Source: Chloroflexota bacterium (GTDB lineage: Bacteria > Chloroflexota > Anaerolineae > Aggregatilineales > Phototrophicaceae). Taken from it: DNA of 6,122 nucleotides. Positions within the stretch are counted from its first letter, which is position 1. Each line of letters begins with the position of its first letter. The translations under genes and the position numbers were made by a program. This document shows, piece by piece, positions 1 to 5,426 of this stretch. The notes under the pieces are model-generated. The model was given only the letters and a program-made list of their open reading frames with translations. It did not search any database and was not told the origin of the DNA. The DNA is taken from NCBI GenBank assembly GCA_026706395.1, contig JAPOYU010000052.1:1-6122 (forward strand). Direction: 5' to 3'.

Positions 1-80
1 CAGTAAGAACGTTTCCTGCGCCATATTACATATCCAAAGTCCCTCCTCAGATAGGAAACATTATACATCCATTCTGACGC
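1..80. other. Left-edge stretch, no supported gene
   Basis: No gene can be supported here. On the minus strand a purine-rich GGAGG (plus 42-46) lies upstream of an ATG at 24-22 that would open a frame beginning MAQETFLL and leaving the window. The 17-base spacing is too long for a convincing ribosome binding site and only eight codons are visible. A 7-base inverted pair (GTTTCCT at 11-17, AGGAAAC at 53-59) is present but short and widely spaced, so probably chance. Confidence 0.3.
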
Positions 81-95
81 TTATTGCAAGCAGGC

Positions 96-103
96 CTCGT
101 TCA
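96..103. repeat. Left target-site duplication of the MITE-like element
   Basis: CTCGTTCA occurs here and again at 260-267, immediately outside each end of the element. The intact GH4 gene has this word once, at 1065-1072. The final A may belong to the element's terminal repeat, so the duplication is 7 or 8 bp. Confidence 0.75.
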
Positions 104-259
104 GTAAGTGTATCCTTTTCGGTTGAAACACAAAAAACTTTGCCACCGAGGACACCGAGAAAAACGAGAGCGTCGAGAACTGAGTGAAATATGTCATTTT
201 CTTTGCGCCCTTTGTGTCTTTGTGGCGAAGCTAATTTCAACCGAATTCGATACCTTACT
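103..259. mobile_element. MITE-like palindromic insertion, about 157 bp
   Basis: The ends are imperfect inverted repeats. The left arm is 103-128 (AGTAAG, GTATC, then TTCGGTTGAAA) and the right arm is 235-259. The inner 11 bases are a perfect inverted pair (118-128 and 235-245), and the outermost AGTAAG/CTTACT also match. A second inverted pair lies inside: 138-159 (GCCACCGAGGACACCGAG) against 210-230 (complement GCCACAAAGACACAAAG). The whole unit could fold into one long hairpin. It is flanked by CTCGTTC(A) direct repeats and interrupts the GH4 remnant at a site that is uninterrupted in the intact paralogue. It holds no transposase or credible gene, so it would have been moved in trans. The CACCGAG/CACAAAG core resembles a dispersed repeat that I recall from several environmental bacterial phyla; that is recollection, not a search. 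Confidence 0.8.
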
Positions 260-267
260 CTCGTTCA
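260..267. repeat. Right target-site duplication of the MITE-like element
   Basis: This is the second copy of CTCGTTCA, continuing directly into GH4-like coding sequence (FAVNE on the minus strand). Joining the sequence after this copy to the sequence before the left copy restores an unbroken GH4 tail. Confidence 0.75.
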
Positions 268-317
268 CCGCGAATAGCTCGTCGATCATCGACTGAATCT
301 CCCGCAACGAGCAGACC

Positions 318-479
318 CTTGCCCTACGCAAGATCTGCTGGAGCCGTAGTAGTCGTCTGTCGGAACCAAAGATCGGAAGATATTGCCAATGATGGCTAAT
401 GAGGTCAAGCGCGCGAGGCGAAGGAGCGGCTGCTGGCGGGGACGAGCTGAGCCCGCCTGGCTTCGACTACGCTCGTCGC
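318..479. other. Intergenic stretch with decayed sequence and GC-rich inverted repeats
   Basis: I see no intact gene here. The right part carries short inverted repeats: GGCGGG (435-440) with CCCGCC (452-457), and GACGAGC (441-447) with GCTCGTC (471-477). These lie just past the stop of the membrane-protein gene on the minus strand and could form a weak transcript-end hairpin, but no T-run follows, so a classical intrinsic terminator is not supported. The left part may be a badly decayed extension of the GH4 remnant, because the remnant's frame stays open on the minus strand through DLISHHWQYLPIFGSDRRLL without clear similarity to the intact enzyme. Confidence 0.4.
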
Positions 480-989
480 TTAAGCCAGTGTCTGCGCGTA
501 AGAAGCCTGATGGCTAGCCGTACCATCTCGCAAGTATCGGCTCGCCGCGAACAGGCTCGTCATACCAATCGCAACGTGCTTGGCGACAGTCAGAAGCAGC
601 AGCAGCGCTATCCAGGGCTCATAGCTGGCAAACCTGATCAAGCTGCCAAATGTTCCCAGTTCGTCCAGCAAGAATGACAGATGAAATGGCGGTTGGACCA
701 GCAGCAGCGATACCATGACGCCAAGAATTACGCAGGCGAAGCGGAATAGGATCGGCTTGTATACGGTTCGATGCAAAAGACCGGCGTAGACCGCCAGCCC
801 GATTCCCAGCGCCAACCCCAGGGTCAGGCTGTCTTTGAGCGCTGATAGCCCGTCCAACGGGAAGAGGCTCCCCGCCGGATATCCAAACCAGGGCAACTGC
901 GTCTTCAGCATGAATTCGACCGAACCCAGCACGAGTCCGAATGCCGTCGTTCGCAGGACCATCTTGAGTAAGGGAATCGATCGCCACAT
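480..989 (-). CDS. Small integral membrane protein, four predicted helices, function unknown
   Basis: I do not recognise the family. From ATG 989 the protein has 169 residues, with four hydrophobic stretches at about residues 9-28 (LVLGSVEF region), 53-73 (LTLGLALGIGLAVYAGLL), 80-99 (FACVILGVMVSLLLV) and 124-148 (WIALLLLLTVAKHVAIGM), and a short polar tail. It would sit in the cytoplasmic membrane. The ATG is preceded by GGAAAGG (plus 1005-999) at good spacing. An alternative GTG at 1028 adds 13 basic residues and has AAGGG overlapping the GH4 stop, six bases upstream; both starts are plausible. The gene follows GH4 by 9 or 48 bases on the same strand, so co-transcription is likely. A link to sugar uptake or sensing is only a guess: the protein has neither the size nor the look of a known permease. 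Confidence 0.75.
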   Translation of the reverse strand: MWRSIPLLKMVLRTTAFGLVLGSVEFMLKTQLPWFGYPAGSLFPLDGLSALKDSLTLGLALGIGLAVYAGLLHRTVYKPILFRFACVILGVMVSLLLVQPPFHLSFLLDELGTFGSLIRFASYEPWIALLLLLTVAKHVAIGMTSLFAASRYLRDGTASHQASYAQTLA

Positions 990-1037
990 GATTCTCAGCC
1001 TTTCCGCTCGCCTCAATTGTATCAGCACAGGCTGCCC

Positions 1038-2354
1038 TTATGCAAAAGCAGGCTGCAAGTAAGCCTCGTTCACGGCGAAGAGCTCGTCGACCATCGACTG
1101 AATCTCCCGCAGCGAGCAGACCGCGGCCGACAGCGGTGAATAAGCGACCGCCTGATAAATCAGTCGCTTGTCGCCCTTGAGGATGCCTTCGACCGCCATC
1201 TCCTCGATCTGCGAATACAGGTTGGTCAGCGGCGCCACCGATTGGGGCAGCGGACCGACGGCGACCGCTTCCAGCCCGTCGCGCGATGCCCAGACCGGCA
1301 CTTCGACGCAGGCATTGTTGGGCAAGTTGTCGACCAATCCCTGATTGGGCACGTTGCCGTTGAACTTGAAAGGCGCGCCGCCTTCCATGGCGTTGATGAT
1401 ATAGGCGGCGTATTCGTGGCCGCGCTCGAGGTCGACCTTCTCGTTTGCGAACCATTGGTGGATGTCATCGCGCCAATCGTGCTCGCGCCGGCGATACTCT
1501 TTGAGGATATAGGCGTGATGCCCGGGATTCCAATTGGTGCCGTGCGTGGCGTATTTCTCGATCAGGTCAGGCCGCTTGCGGAACCACCAGTTGTATTCGG
1601 AATTGTGCCCGCTCGACTCGGTCACGTAATAATCCAGCGCCAGGTACATCTCGTTGCGCGCTTGCTCGGCATTGTAGATGTCGTCGTTTTCCGTGATGGC
1701 GTATTTGATCAGGGGGTAGGCGTCTTCGCCCTGCCAGGTGAATTCGATGAACCAGGCGGTGTGGTTGATGCCGGCGCAGGTGTAGTTGATTTCGTCGTAG
1801 GGTATTCCAATCCAGCGCGCCAGCATCTTGGATGTGCCCTGTACGCTGTGGCACAAGCCGGTGGCGTTAATGTCCGCTTCGATATCCAGCGCCCGGCAGA
1901 GCATGGCCATCGGATTGGTGTAATTCAGCATCAGCGCCTTCGGGCAGTAGCGCTCCATGTCGCGGGCGATATCGACCAGGACTGGAATGGTGCGCAGCGC
2001 GCGAAATATGCCGGAGACGCCGCGCGTATCGCCAACATTCATGTCCACGCCGTACTTCATTGGGATTTCGATGTCATGCCGCCAGATGTCAGTCGAGCCT
2101 ACCAGAATGGTCACGACCACGTAGTCGGCGCCGCGCAAGGCTTCGATGCGATCCATTGTCGCTGTAACTTTGGCGGGATACTGGCCCGCTTCGACGATGC
2201 GCGTCACCGCCCGCTTGGCAAAATCGAGGCGCTCGGCGTCGATGTCCATCAGGGCGATTTCCGCGCCTTCGAGCAGGGGAAAGGTTAGGATGTCCTTGAC
2301 AAGCTTGCGCGTGAAGCCGAAGCTGCCGGCGCCGATGAAGGTGATTTTGGGCAT
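1038..2354 (-). CDS. Family GH4 alpha-glycosidase (alpha-glucosidase / alpha-galactosidase / alpha-glucuronidase type)
   Basis: A cytoplasmic enzyme of 438 residues, a normal length for GH4. The N-terminal Rossmann motif GAGSFGFTR (residues 8-16) binds [20 protein letters not shown] (Cys168, His169) and GINHTAWF (His198) match the family's substrate and divalent-metal binding elements. GH4 enzymes cleave glycosides by transient NAD-dependent oxidation at C3 rather than by two-acid hydrolysis. The CHSV form of the cysteine motif is typical of members acting on unphosphorylated alpha-glucosides, alpha-galactosides or alpha-glucuronides; the exact sugar cannot be read. The start is placed at ATG 2354 because the Rossmann strand [10 protein letters not shown] begins there and GGAG lies ten bases upstream; the frame opens earlier at a TTG (2417) without a good signal. 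No key residue appears to be missing. A C-terminal scrap of a second copy lies at 81-317. Confidence 0.93.
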   Translation of the reverse strand: MPKITFIGAGSFGFTRKLVKDILTFPLLEGAEIALMDIDAERLDFAKRAVTRIVEAGQYPAKVTATMDRIEALRGADYVVVTILVGSTDIWRHDIEIPMKYGVDMNVGDTRGVSGIFRALRTIPVLVDIARDMERYCPKALMLNYTNPMAMLCRALDIEADINATGLCHSVQGTSKMLARWIGIPYDEINYTCAGINHTAWFIEFTWQGEDAYPLIKYAITENDDIYNAEQARNEMYLALDYYVTESSGHNSEYNWWFRKRPDLIEKYATHGTNWNPGHHAYILKEYRRREHDWRDDIHQWFANEKVDLERGHEYAAYIINAMEGGAPFKFNGNVPNQGLVDNLPNNACVEVPVWASRDGLEAVAVGPLPQSVAPLTNLYSQIEEMAVEGILKGDKRLIYQAVAYSPLSAAVCSLREIQSMVDELFAVNEAYLQPAFA

Positions 2355-2447
2355 GGGATTGTGTCTCCGGTTGGGGTTGGATTCAGGGATGCCACTGTCC
2401 AATTCAATGACGAGCAAGGACGAGTACGGCTGCCGTCAATCGGGGCG
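2355..2447 (-). other. Gap between B' and GH4, possible promoter region
   Basis: At 93 bases this is the largest gap in the minus-strand series, so GH4 may have its own promoter. A TTGACG occurs near 2436-2441 on the minus strand, but no good -10 box follows at the right distance. I cannot name a promoter or operator. Confidence 0.25.
2365..2368 (-). promoter_or_regulatory. Ribosome binding site of the GH4 gene
   Basis: GGAG on the minus strand, ten bases before ATG 2354. It supports the shorter start over the upstream TTG in the same frame. Confidence 0.6.
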
Positions 2448-2712
2448 CTAAGGCACAGTTTCTGCCCCATTCAAAAATCCGCGCGCAGCACAATAGACGC
2501 CGACCCCATTTTCGTCAACATATCCAAGCACGGCAATAGTCTAGATCGTCTCTTTGAACTGCGGCGAGCAACTCCAGGAATGCATGACGATCGAGCGATT
2601 TTATGTCGGTCGGCACAACCTCAATGTAGCGGGTTTCGACAAACTGGCCATTGTCGCATTCACGAATCTTATGTCCACCCGGTACATAGAGGGGGTATGT
2701 TTTGGTTTTCAT
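2448..2712 (-). pseudogene. B': second, frameshifted copy of small gene B
   Basis: From ATG 2712 the frame reads 65 residues and stops at 2515. It aligns with gene B: LYVPGG / LYRPGG, FVETRYIEVVPTDI / LVERRYIDLVPSEI, then YCRA / RRCR. The similarity then continues in the next frame as GYVDENGVGVYCAARGFL, against GHVDENGVGLYYDAREFL in B, ending at TAG 2450-2448. One extra A in the plus-strand CCAAGC (2526 or 2527) accounts for the shift; removing it gives an 87-residue protein. About the last third is lost, including the most conserved VDENGVG segment. The gene starts 15 bases after B without a clear ribosome binding site. Function is unknown, and a sequencing error in place of a real mutation is possible. 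The copy is well diverged from B, so the duplication is not recent. Confidence 0.75.
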
Positions 2713-2727
2713 TGTTCGCTGAGCAAA

Positions 2728-3042
2728 TCAGTTCACGGCTTCGGACAATGGCTCGGGTTCGTTGTACCCGTCCATTCTGCCTTCGTTCTTCAGGAATTCG
2801 CGCGCGTCATAATATAGGCCGACGCCGTTTTCATCCACGTGGCCAACACGGCAGCGGCGAAAAAAGGATTCGTCGGTTTCGTCCCGCGTTTTGCGAAGCG
2901 AAGCGAGGAAGGCGTCTAGGTCTGGCGACGCGATTTCGGATGGAACGAGATCAATGTAGCGTCGCTCTACCAGCTTGCCAAAGCTGTATGAGCTGACCTG
3001 CTTTCCGCCTGGTCTGTATAGCACGAACCGCTTTTCCATCAT
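2728..3042 (-). CDS. B: small soluble protein, function unknown
   Basis: I do not recognise the family. The 104-residue product is charged, without signal peptide or membrane segment. Visible marks are LYRPGG near residue 10, LVERRYIDLVPSEI in the middle, and RVGHVDENGVGLYYDAREFL toward the end; all three recur in the copy next to it. The ATG at 3042 overlaps the TGA of gene A (ATGA) and is preceded by AAGGA eight bases upstream, so translation is probably coupled to A. The frame stays open upstream to 3081, but those codons lie inside A and lack a signal, so the shorter start is preferred. Coupling suggests that A and B act together or are made in fixed ratio. Base composition is richer in A and T than in the flanking enzymes, hinting at acquisition. 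Confidence 0.75.
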   Translation of the reverse strand: MMEKRFVLYRPGGKQVSSYSFGKLVERRYIDLVPSEIASPDLDAFLASLRKTRDETDESFFRRCRVGHVDENGVGLYYDAREFLKNEGRMDGYNEPEPLSEAVN

Positions 3043-3528
3043 CTGTCTAATCCTTCGTACCAACGCATAACGTATGACCAAAAGTTGGTCGGCGAAAAAA
3101 GCAGATCATAGCTGCCTTCTTTCACAAAGTATACCCGATAAATGTCGTCGCTCGCGCCCTCGTCGGCCGGCCGAATGAATGCTACCCTGTTTACATTTGC
3201 TCTAGCTCGGGTTGCCACGTTCATTTCCTGCGGTCTATCCAAGCGAAACCCGTGATCAATCCAGTTGTGGATTGCCCTCGCCACGCTGACTGTATCCCAG
3301 CCAAAATCATTGGAATCGATGTTTTCAAGGCGCGAAACTTGGGCGAAGCCATTGGCAAAGCGATCAGCGCTCGTCTCACCTTCCCCGACCAACTCAAACA
3401 GGTTAGATGCGATTACGGTCAAAGCCCACGCCTGGGCTTCGTCGTTGTCGTAATATAGCAAATTGCCCGAATACACCGCCAATGTCAATGGCGGCGTCTC
3501 GATCGATTTGCGTCAGGTCTGATTGCAT
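3039..3528 (-). CDS. A: small soluble protein, function unknown, probable frameshift near its start
   Basis: I do not recognise the family. The long frame (3488-3039) gives about 149 residues, rich in aromatic and acidic positions (GNLLYYDNDEAQAW, FGWDTVSVARAIHNWIDHGF, SPTNFWSYVMRWYEGLDR), with no signal peptide or membrane helix. That frame has no ATG at its head, only TTG codons (3488, 3482) without ribosome binding sites, and a TGA lies upstream in frame. An ATG at 3528, six bases after the peptidase stop, opens the neighbouring frame as MQSDLTQIDRDAAIDI; deleting one G near 3480-3485 joins it to AVYSGNLLYY, giving about 162 residues. I favour this joined gene, broken or misread by one base, over a TTG start. 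It is followed by B with an ATGA overlap, and the A+B pair lies tightly behind the peptidase gene. Confidence 0.65.
3051..3055 (-). promoter_or_regulatory. Ribosome binding site of gene B inside the end of gene A
   Basis: AAGGA on the minus strand, eight bases before ATG 3042. It lies within the last codons of A and fixes the start of B at the ATGA overlap. Confidence 0.6.
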
Positions 3529-3534
3529 TTTCCA

Positions 3535-5334
3535 CTACTCTATCAATCCCTCCAACCGGTCCACCAAGCCCTCCAGCATCTTAAAGGTCTCCTCCACCGC
3601 TCGTGGCGTCGACATGTCGACGCCGGCCGCCTTCAAGGCTGGAATGGCGTAATCGCTGCTGCCGGCTCGCAGGAAAGCGTGATAGCGCTCGACCGCGCCC
3701 GCGTCATCACCCGCCAGAATCGCGTTGGCCAAGGCCTGCGCCGCTGATATGCCGGTGGCGTACTGGAAGGTGTAATAGGCCTCGTACAAGTGCCCGAACT
3801 GCGCCCAGGTGATGCCCGTGCGCAGCGGGTCGTCTGTCATCGTTTCGCCGTAACCCTCGGCGTAAAAGCGAGCCATGATCTCGTTGAGCGTCGCCGGCGT
3901 CAGCGGCTCATCGTTCTCCATGCGCGTGTGAACTTCATATTCGAAGCGCGCCAAGGTCGGCATGATGAAGAAGTAGCGGTGGATGTTGTCCATCGCTTCC
4001 TGTATCAAGGCTAGCTGGAAATCGCGGCTGTTCTCACCGGCGAAGAGATGCGCCCGCACCATCGCCTGGTTGAAGTTCGAGGCGACTTCGGCGGCGAACA
4101 TCGAATAATTGCTGTAGACGAAGGGCTGATGCGCGCGCGTGTAGTGGCTGTGCATCGAATGCCCCAGCTCATGCGCCAGCGTGCTCATTGAGCTCAGGTT
4201 GCCATCGAAGCTCATCATGATGAAGGGGTGGCTGTCGTAGGTGCCGAAGGAAAACGCGCCTTCGGACTTGCCGTCGTTGATCGCGTAATCGACCCAGCGC
4301 TGCTCCAGGCAGCCGCGCCGCATCGTGTTCACATAATCCTCGCCCAATGGCGCCATGCCGGCGGCGATCATATCCACCGCCGCGGAAAAAGACAGTAGCG
4401 GATCATCACTTGTCAGCGGCGCCCAGATATCCCAGGGATGGATCGTCTCGTAGCCCAGCGCCCGCCGCCGCACATCCCAATAACGATGCCAGGTGGGGAT
4501 GTGTTTCTTGTAGGTATCGATGAGATTGTGGAAGACCTCAAGCGGGATATTGTTCGGCGACAGCTTCGAATGCAGGACGCTCTCGTAGCCGCGCAGACGC
4601 GCCAGCACGACGTTGCGCTTGACCGACGCCAGATACGTGCTGGCGAAGGTATTCTGGAACTTCAAGTAACTGTCGGCATAGTTTATCCAGGCATTCTTGC
4701 GAATCTCGCGGTCGCCGCTGGCCAGCAGCTTGTTGACGGTGCTCTGCACCAATGGCTGGGGCGCGCCAGCGCTGTCGTCGGCCGGCGCGAAATCCAGGTC
4801 CATGTCGTTGAGCGCGCTGCGGATGCTTTCGATACGCCCCAGCGGATCGCTCAACAAGCCCAATACCGCCTCCACCTCGGCCGAAAGCACGTGCTTTTTC
4901 TTCCGCAGCAAATCGTCGATGTGCTGCTGATACAGCTTGAGTTCATCGCTTTGCAGCCAACTCTGCAGCAGGTCCTCGTCCAGCGCCAGCAGCTCGGGCT
5001 CGGCGAAGGCGGCGCCAGCCATGAATTGACCGGCCAAGCCCTGCGCCTGCCCGACCATGCCCTTGATCTCTTCGTTGGCGCCATCGCAGGCTTGCCACAT
5101 CACCGGATACATATAGAGCGTCCAGACGCGGCGCGCGAGGGCTTGATGAAAGTCGAACCACTCGGCGAGCCGCTCCGGGCTCTGCGCGAGCGCGCCTTTG
5201 AAGCTATCGAACCCGGGCAGGTCCGCCATAGCTGCCTGGTATTCGTCGCGCCAGGCGTCGAATGAAGGGAAGACGCTCTCGTGATTCCAAGTGGATTCGC
5301 TGGGGACGTCAGAACGTGCGGGGACTGTGGTCAT
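3535..5334 (-). CDS. pepF: Oligoendopeptidase F, M3 family zinc metallopeptidase
   Basis: A cytoplasmic peptidase of 599 residues that cuts short peptides, typical in length for the M3B/PepF group. The zinc site is complete: HELGH at residues 388-392 (two histidines and the catalytic glutamate) and, about 25 residues on, the third ligand Glu416 in MFAAEVASNF. Just before it, FSFGTYDSHPFIMMSFDGNLSSMSTLAHELGH is the usual PepF run-up, and the end of the domain carries YYTFQYATGISAAQAL and the tail SSDYAIPALKAAGVDM. The start TTVPARSDVPSESTWN is a common PepF beginning; ATG 5334 has AAGGA nine bases upstream (plus 5344-5348). No signal peptide is present. The gene leads the minus-strand series and gene A begins six bases after its stop. 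The role is probably peptide turnover; a link to the small genes behind it is not shown. Confidence 0.95.
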   Translation of the reverse strand: MTTVPARSDVPSESTWNHESVFPSFDAWRDEYQAAMADLPGFDSFKGALAQSPERLAEWFDFHQALARRVWTLYMYPVMWQACDGANEEIKGMVGQAQGLAGQFMAGAAFAEPELLALDEDLLQSWLQSDELKLYQQHIDDLLRKKKHVLSAEVEAVLGLLSDPLGRIESIRSALNDMDLDFAPADDSAGAPQPLVQSTVNKLLASGDREIRKNAWINYADSYLKFQNTFASTYLASVKRNVVLARLRGYESVLHSKLSPNNIPLEVFHNLIDTYKKHIPTWHRYWDVRRRALGYETIHPWDIWAPLTSDDPLLSFSAAVDMIAAGMAPLGEDYVNTMRRGCLEQRWVDYAINDGKSEGAFSFGTYDSHPFIMMSFDGNLSSMSTLAHELGHSMHSHYTRAHQPFVYSNYSMFAAEVASNFNQAMVRAHLFAGENSRDFQLALIQEAMDNIHRYFFIMPTLARFEYEVHTRMENDEPLTPATLNEIMARFYAEGYGETMTDDPLRTGITWAQFGHLYEAYYTFQYATGISAAQALANAILAGDDAGAVERYHAFLRAGSSDYAIPALKAAGVDMSTPRAVEETFKMLEGLVDRLEGLIE

Positions 5335-5426
5335 GGGGACTTGTCCTTATGATTTAAGTTTCGGGAAAGCATTGTATTTGGATTCTGCCATAATCTGTAT
5401 GGCAATCAGATGGTATCATTGACGTT
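5335..5426. promoter_or_regulatory. Divergent intergenic region between pepF and the methyltransferase
   Basis: These 92 bases must hold the start signals for both divergent genes. They are A+T rich. Candidate boxes (CATAAT at 5389-5394 on plus; TACAAT on minus near 5376-5371) lack partners at the right spacing, so no promoter is assigned. The methyltransferase ATG at 5427 lacks a recognisable ribosome binding site and may be weakly translated or leaderless. Confidence 0.4.
5386..5404. promoter_or_regulatory. Perfect inverted repeat, possible operator
   Basis: TGCCATA (5386-5392) and TATGGCA (5398-5404) are a perfect 7-base inverted pair around ATCTG. The position, 23 bases before the methyltransferase ATG and about 50 before that of pepF, suits a dimeric repressor site controlling one or both genes. 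This is inference from symmetry and position only. Confidence 0.35.

Larger units (their letters stand above)
81..317 (-). pseudogene. C-terminal remnant of a second GH4 glycosidase gene, split by a small inserted element
   Basis: Minus-strand bases 317-260 match 1122-1065, the tail of the intact GH4 gene, at 54 of 58 positions and encode [19 protein letters not shown], against [19 protein letters not shown] in the intact gene. The match resumes on the other side of an inserted element: 86-103 against 1055-1072, 16 of 18 identical. With the element removed, the frame reads AVNEACLQ and ends in TAA at 83-81, close to the intact protein's [12 protein letters not shown] end. With the element in place, the frame runs into it and stops at TGA 196-194. 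Upstream of 317 the match fades; a faint 'DRRLL' echo of the intact 'DKRLI' near 350-365 suggests that the decayed gene once extended further. No catalytic part remains, so it is non-functional. It is best explained as the relic of a tandem GH4 duplication. Confidence 0.8.

Noticed and set aside
1..24. Possible start of a minus-strand gene (MAQETFLL...) running off the left edge
   Set aside because: Only eight codons are visible and the GGAGG is 17 bases from the ATG, too far to trust.
96..267. CRISPR array
   Set aside because: The repeats are inverted or a single flanking pair, not regularly spaced direct repeats; no array-like series occurs anywhere in the window.
108..296. 62-residue plus-strand open frame with HRGHREKRERREL and LCALCVFVAK
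   Set aside because: It lies almost wholly in the MITE-like element and its two odd segments are just the translated inverted repeats. No ribosome binding site; such frames are typical repeat artefacts.
435..487. Intrinsic terminator for the membrane-protein gene
   Set aside because: GC-rich inverted repeats exist but no T-run follows on the minus strand.
619..1455. 278-residue minus-strand frame, arginine- and glycine-rich
   Set aside because: Overlaps both GH4 and the membrane-protein gene in another frame; low-complexity composition typical of out-of-frame GC-rich coding DNA.
1242..2288. 348-residue plus-strand frame antisense to GH4
   Set aside because: Shadow of the GH4 gene, which has clear catalytic motifs; the antisense product is valine/aspartate-rich with no recognisable domain.
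2361..2996. 211-residue plus-strand frame across the B and B' genes
   Set aside because: Antisense to B and B', whose mutual similarity on the minus strand shows which strand is coding.
4438..5265. 275-residue plus-strand frame antisense to pepF
   Set aside because: Shadow of pepF; glutamine/valine/leucine-rich composition reflects codon structure of the opposite strand.
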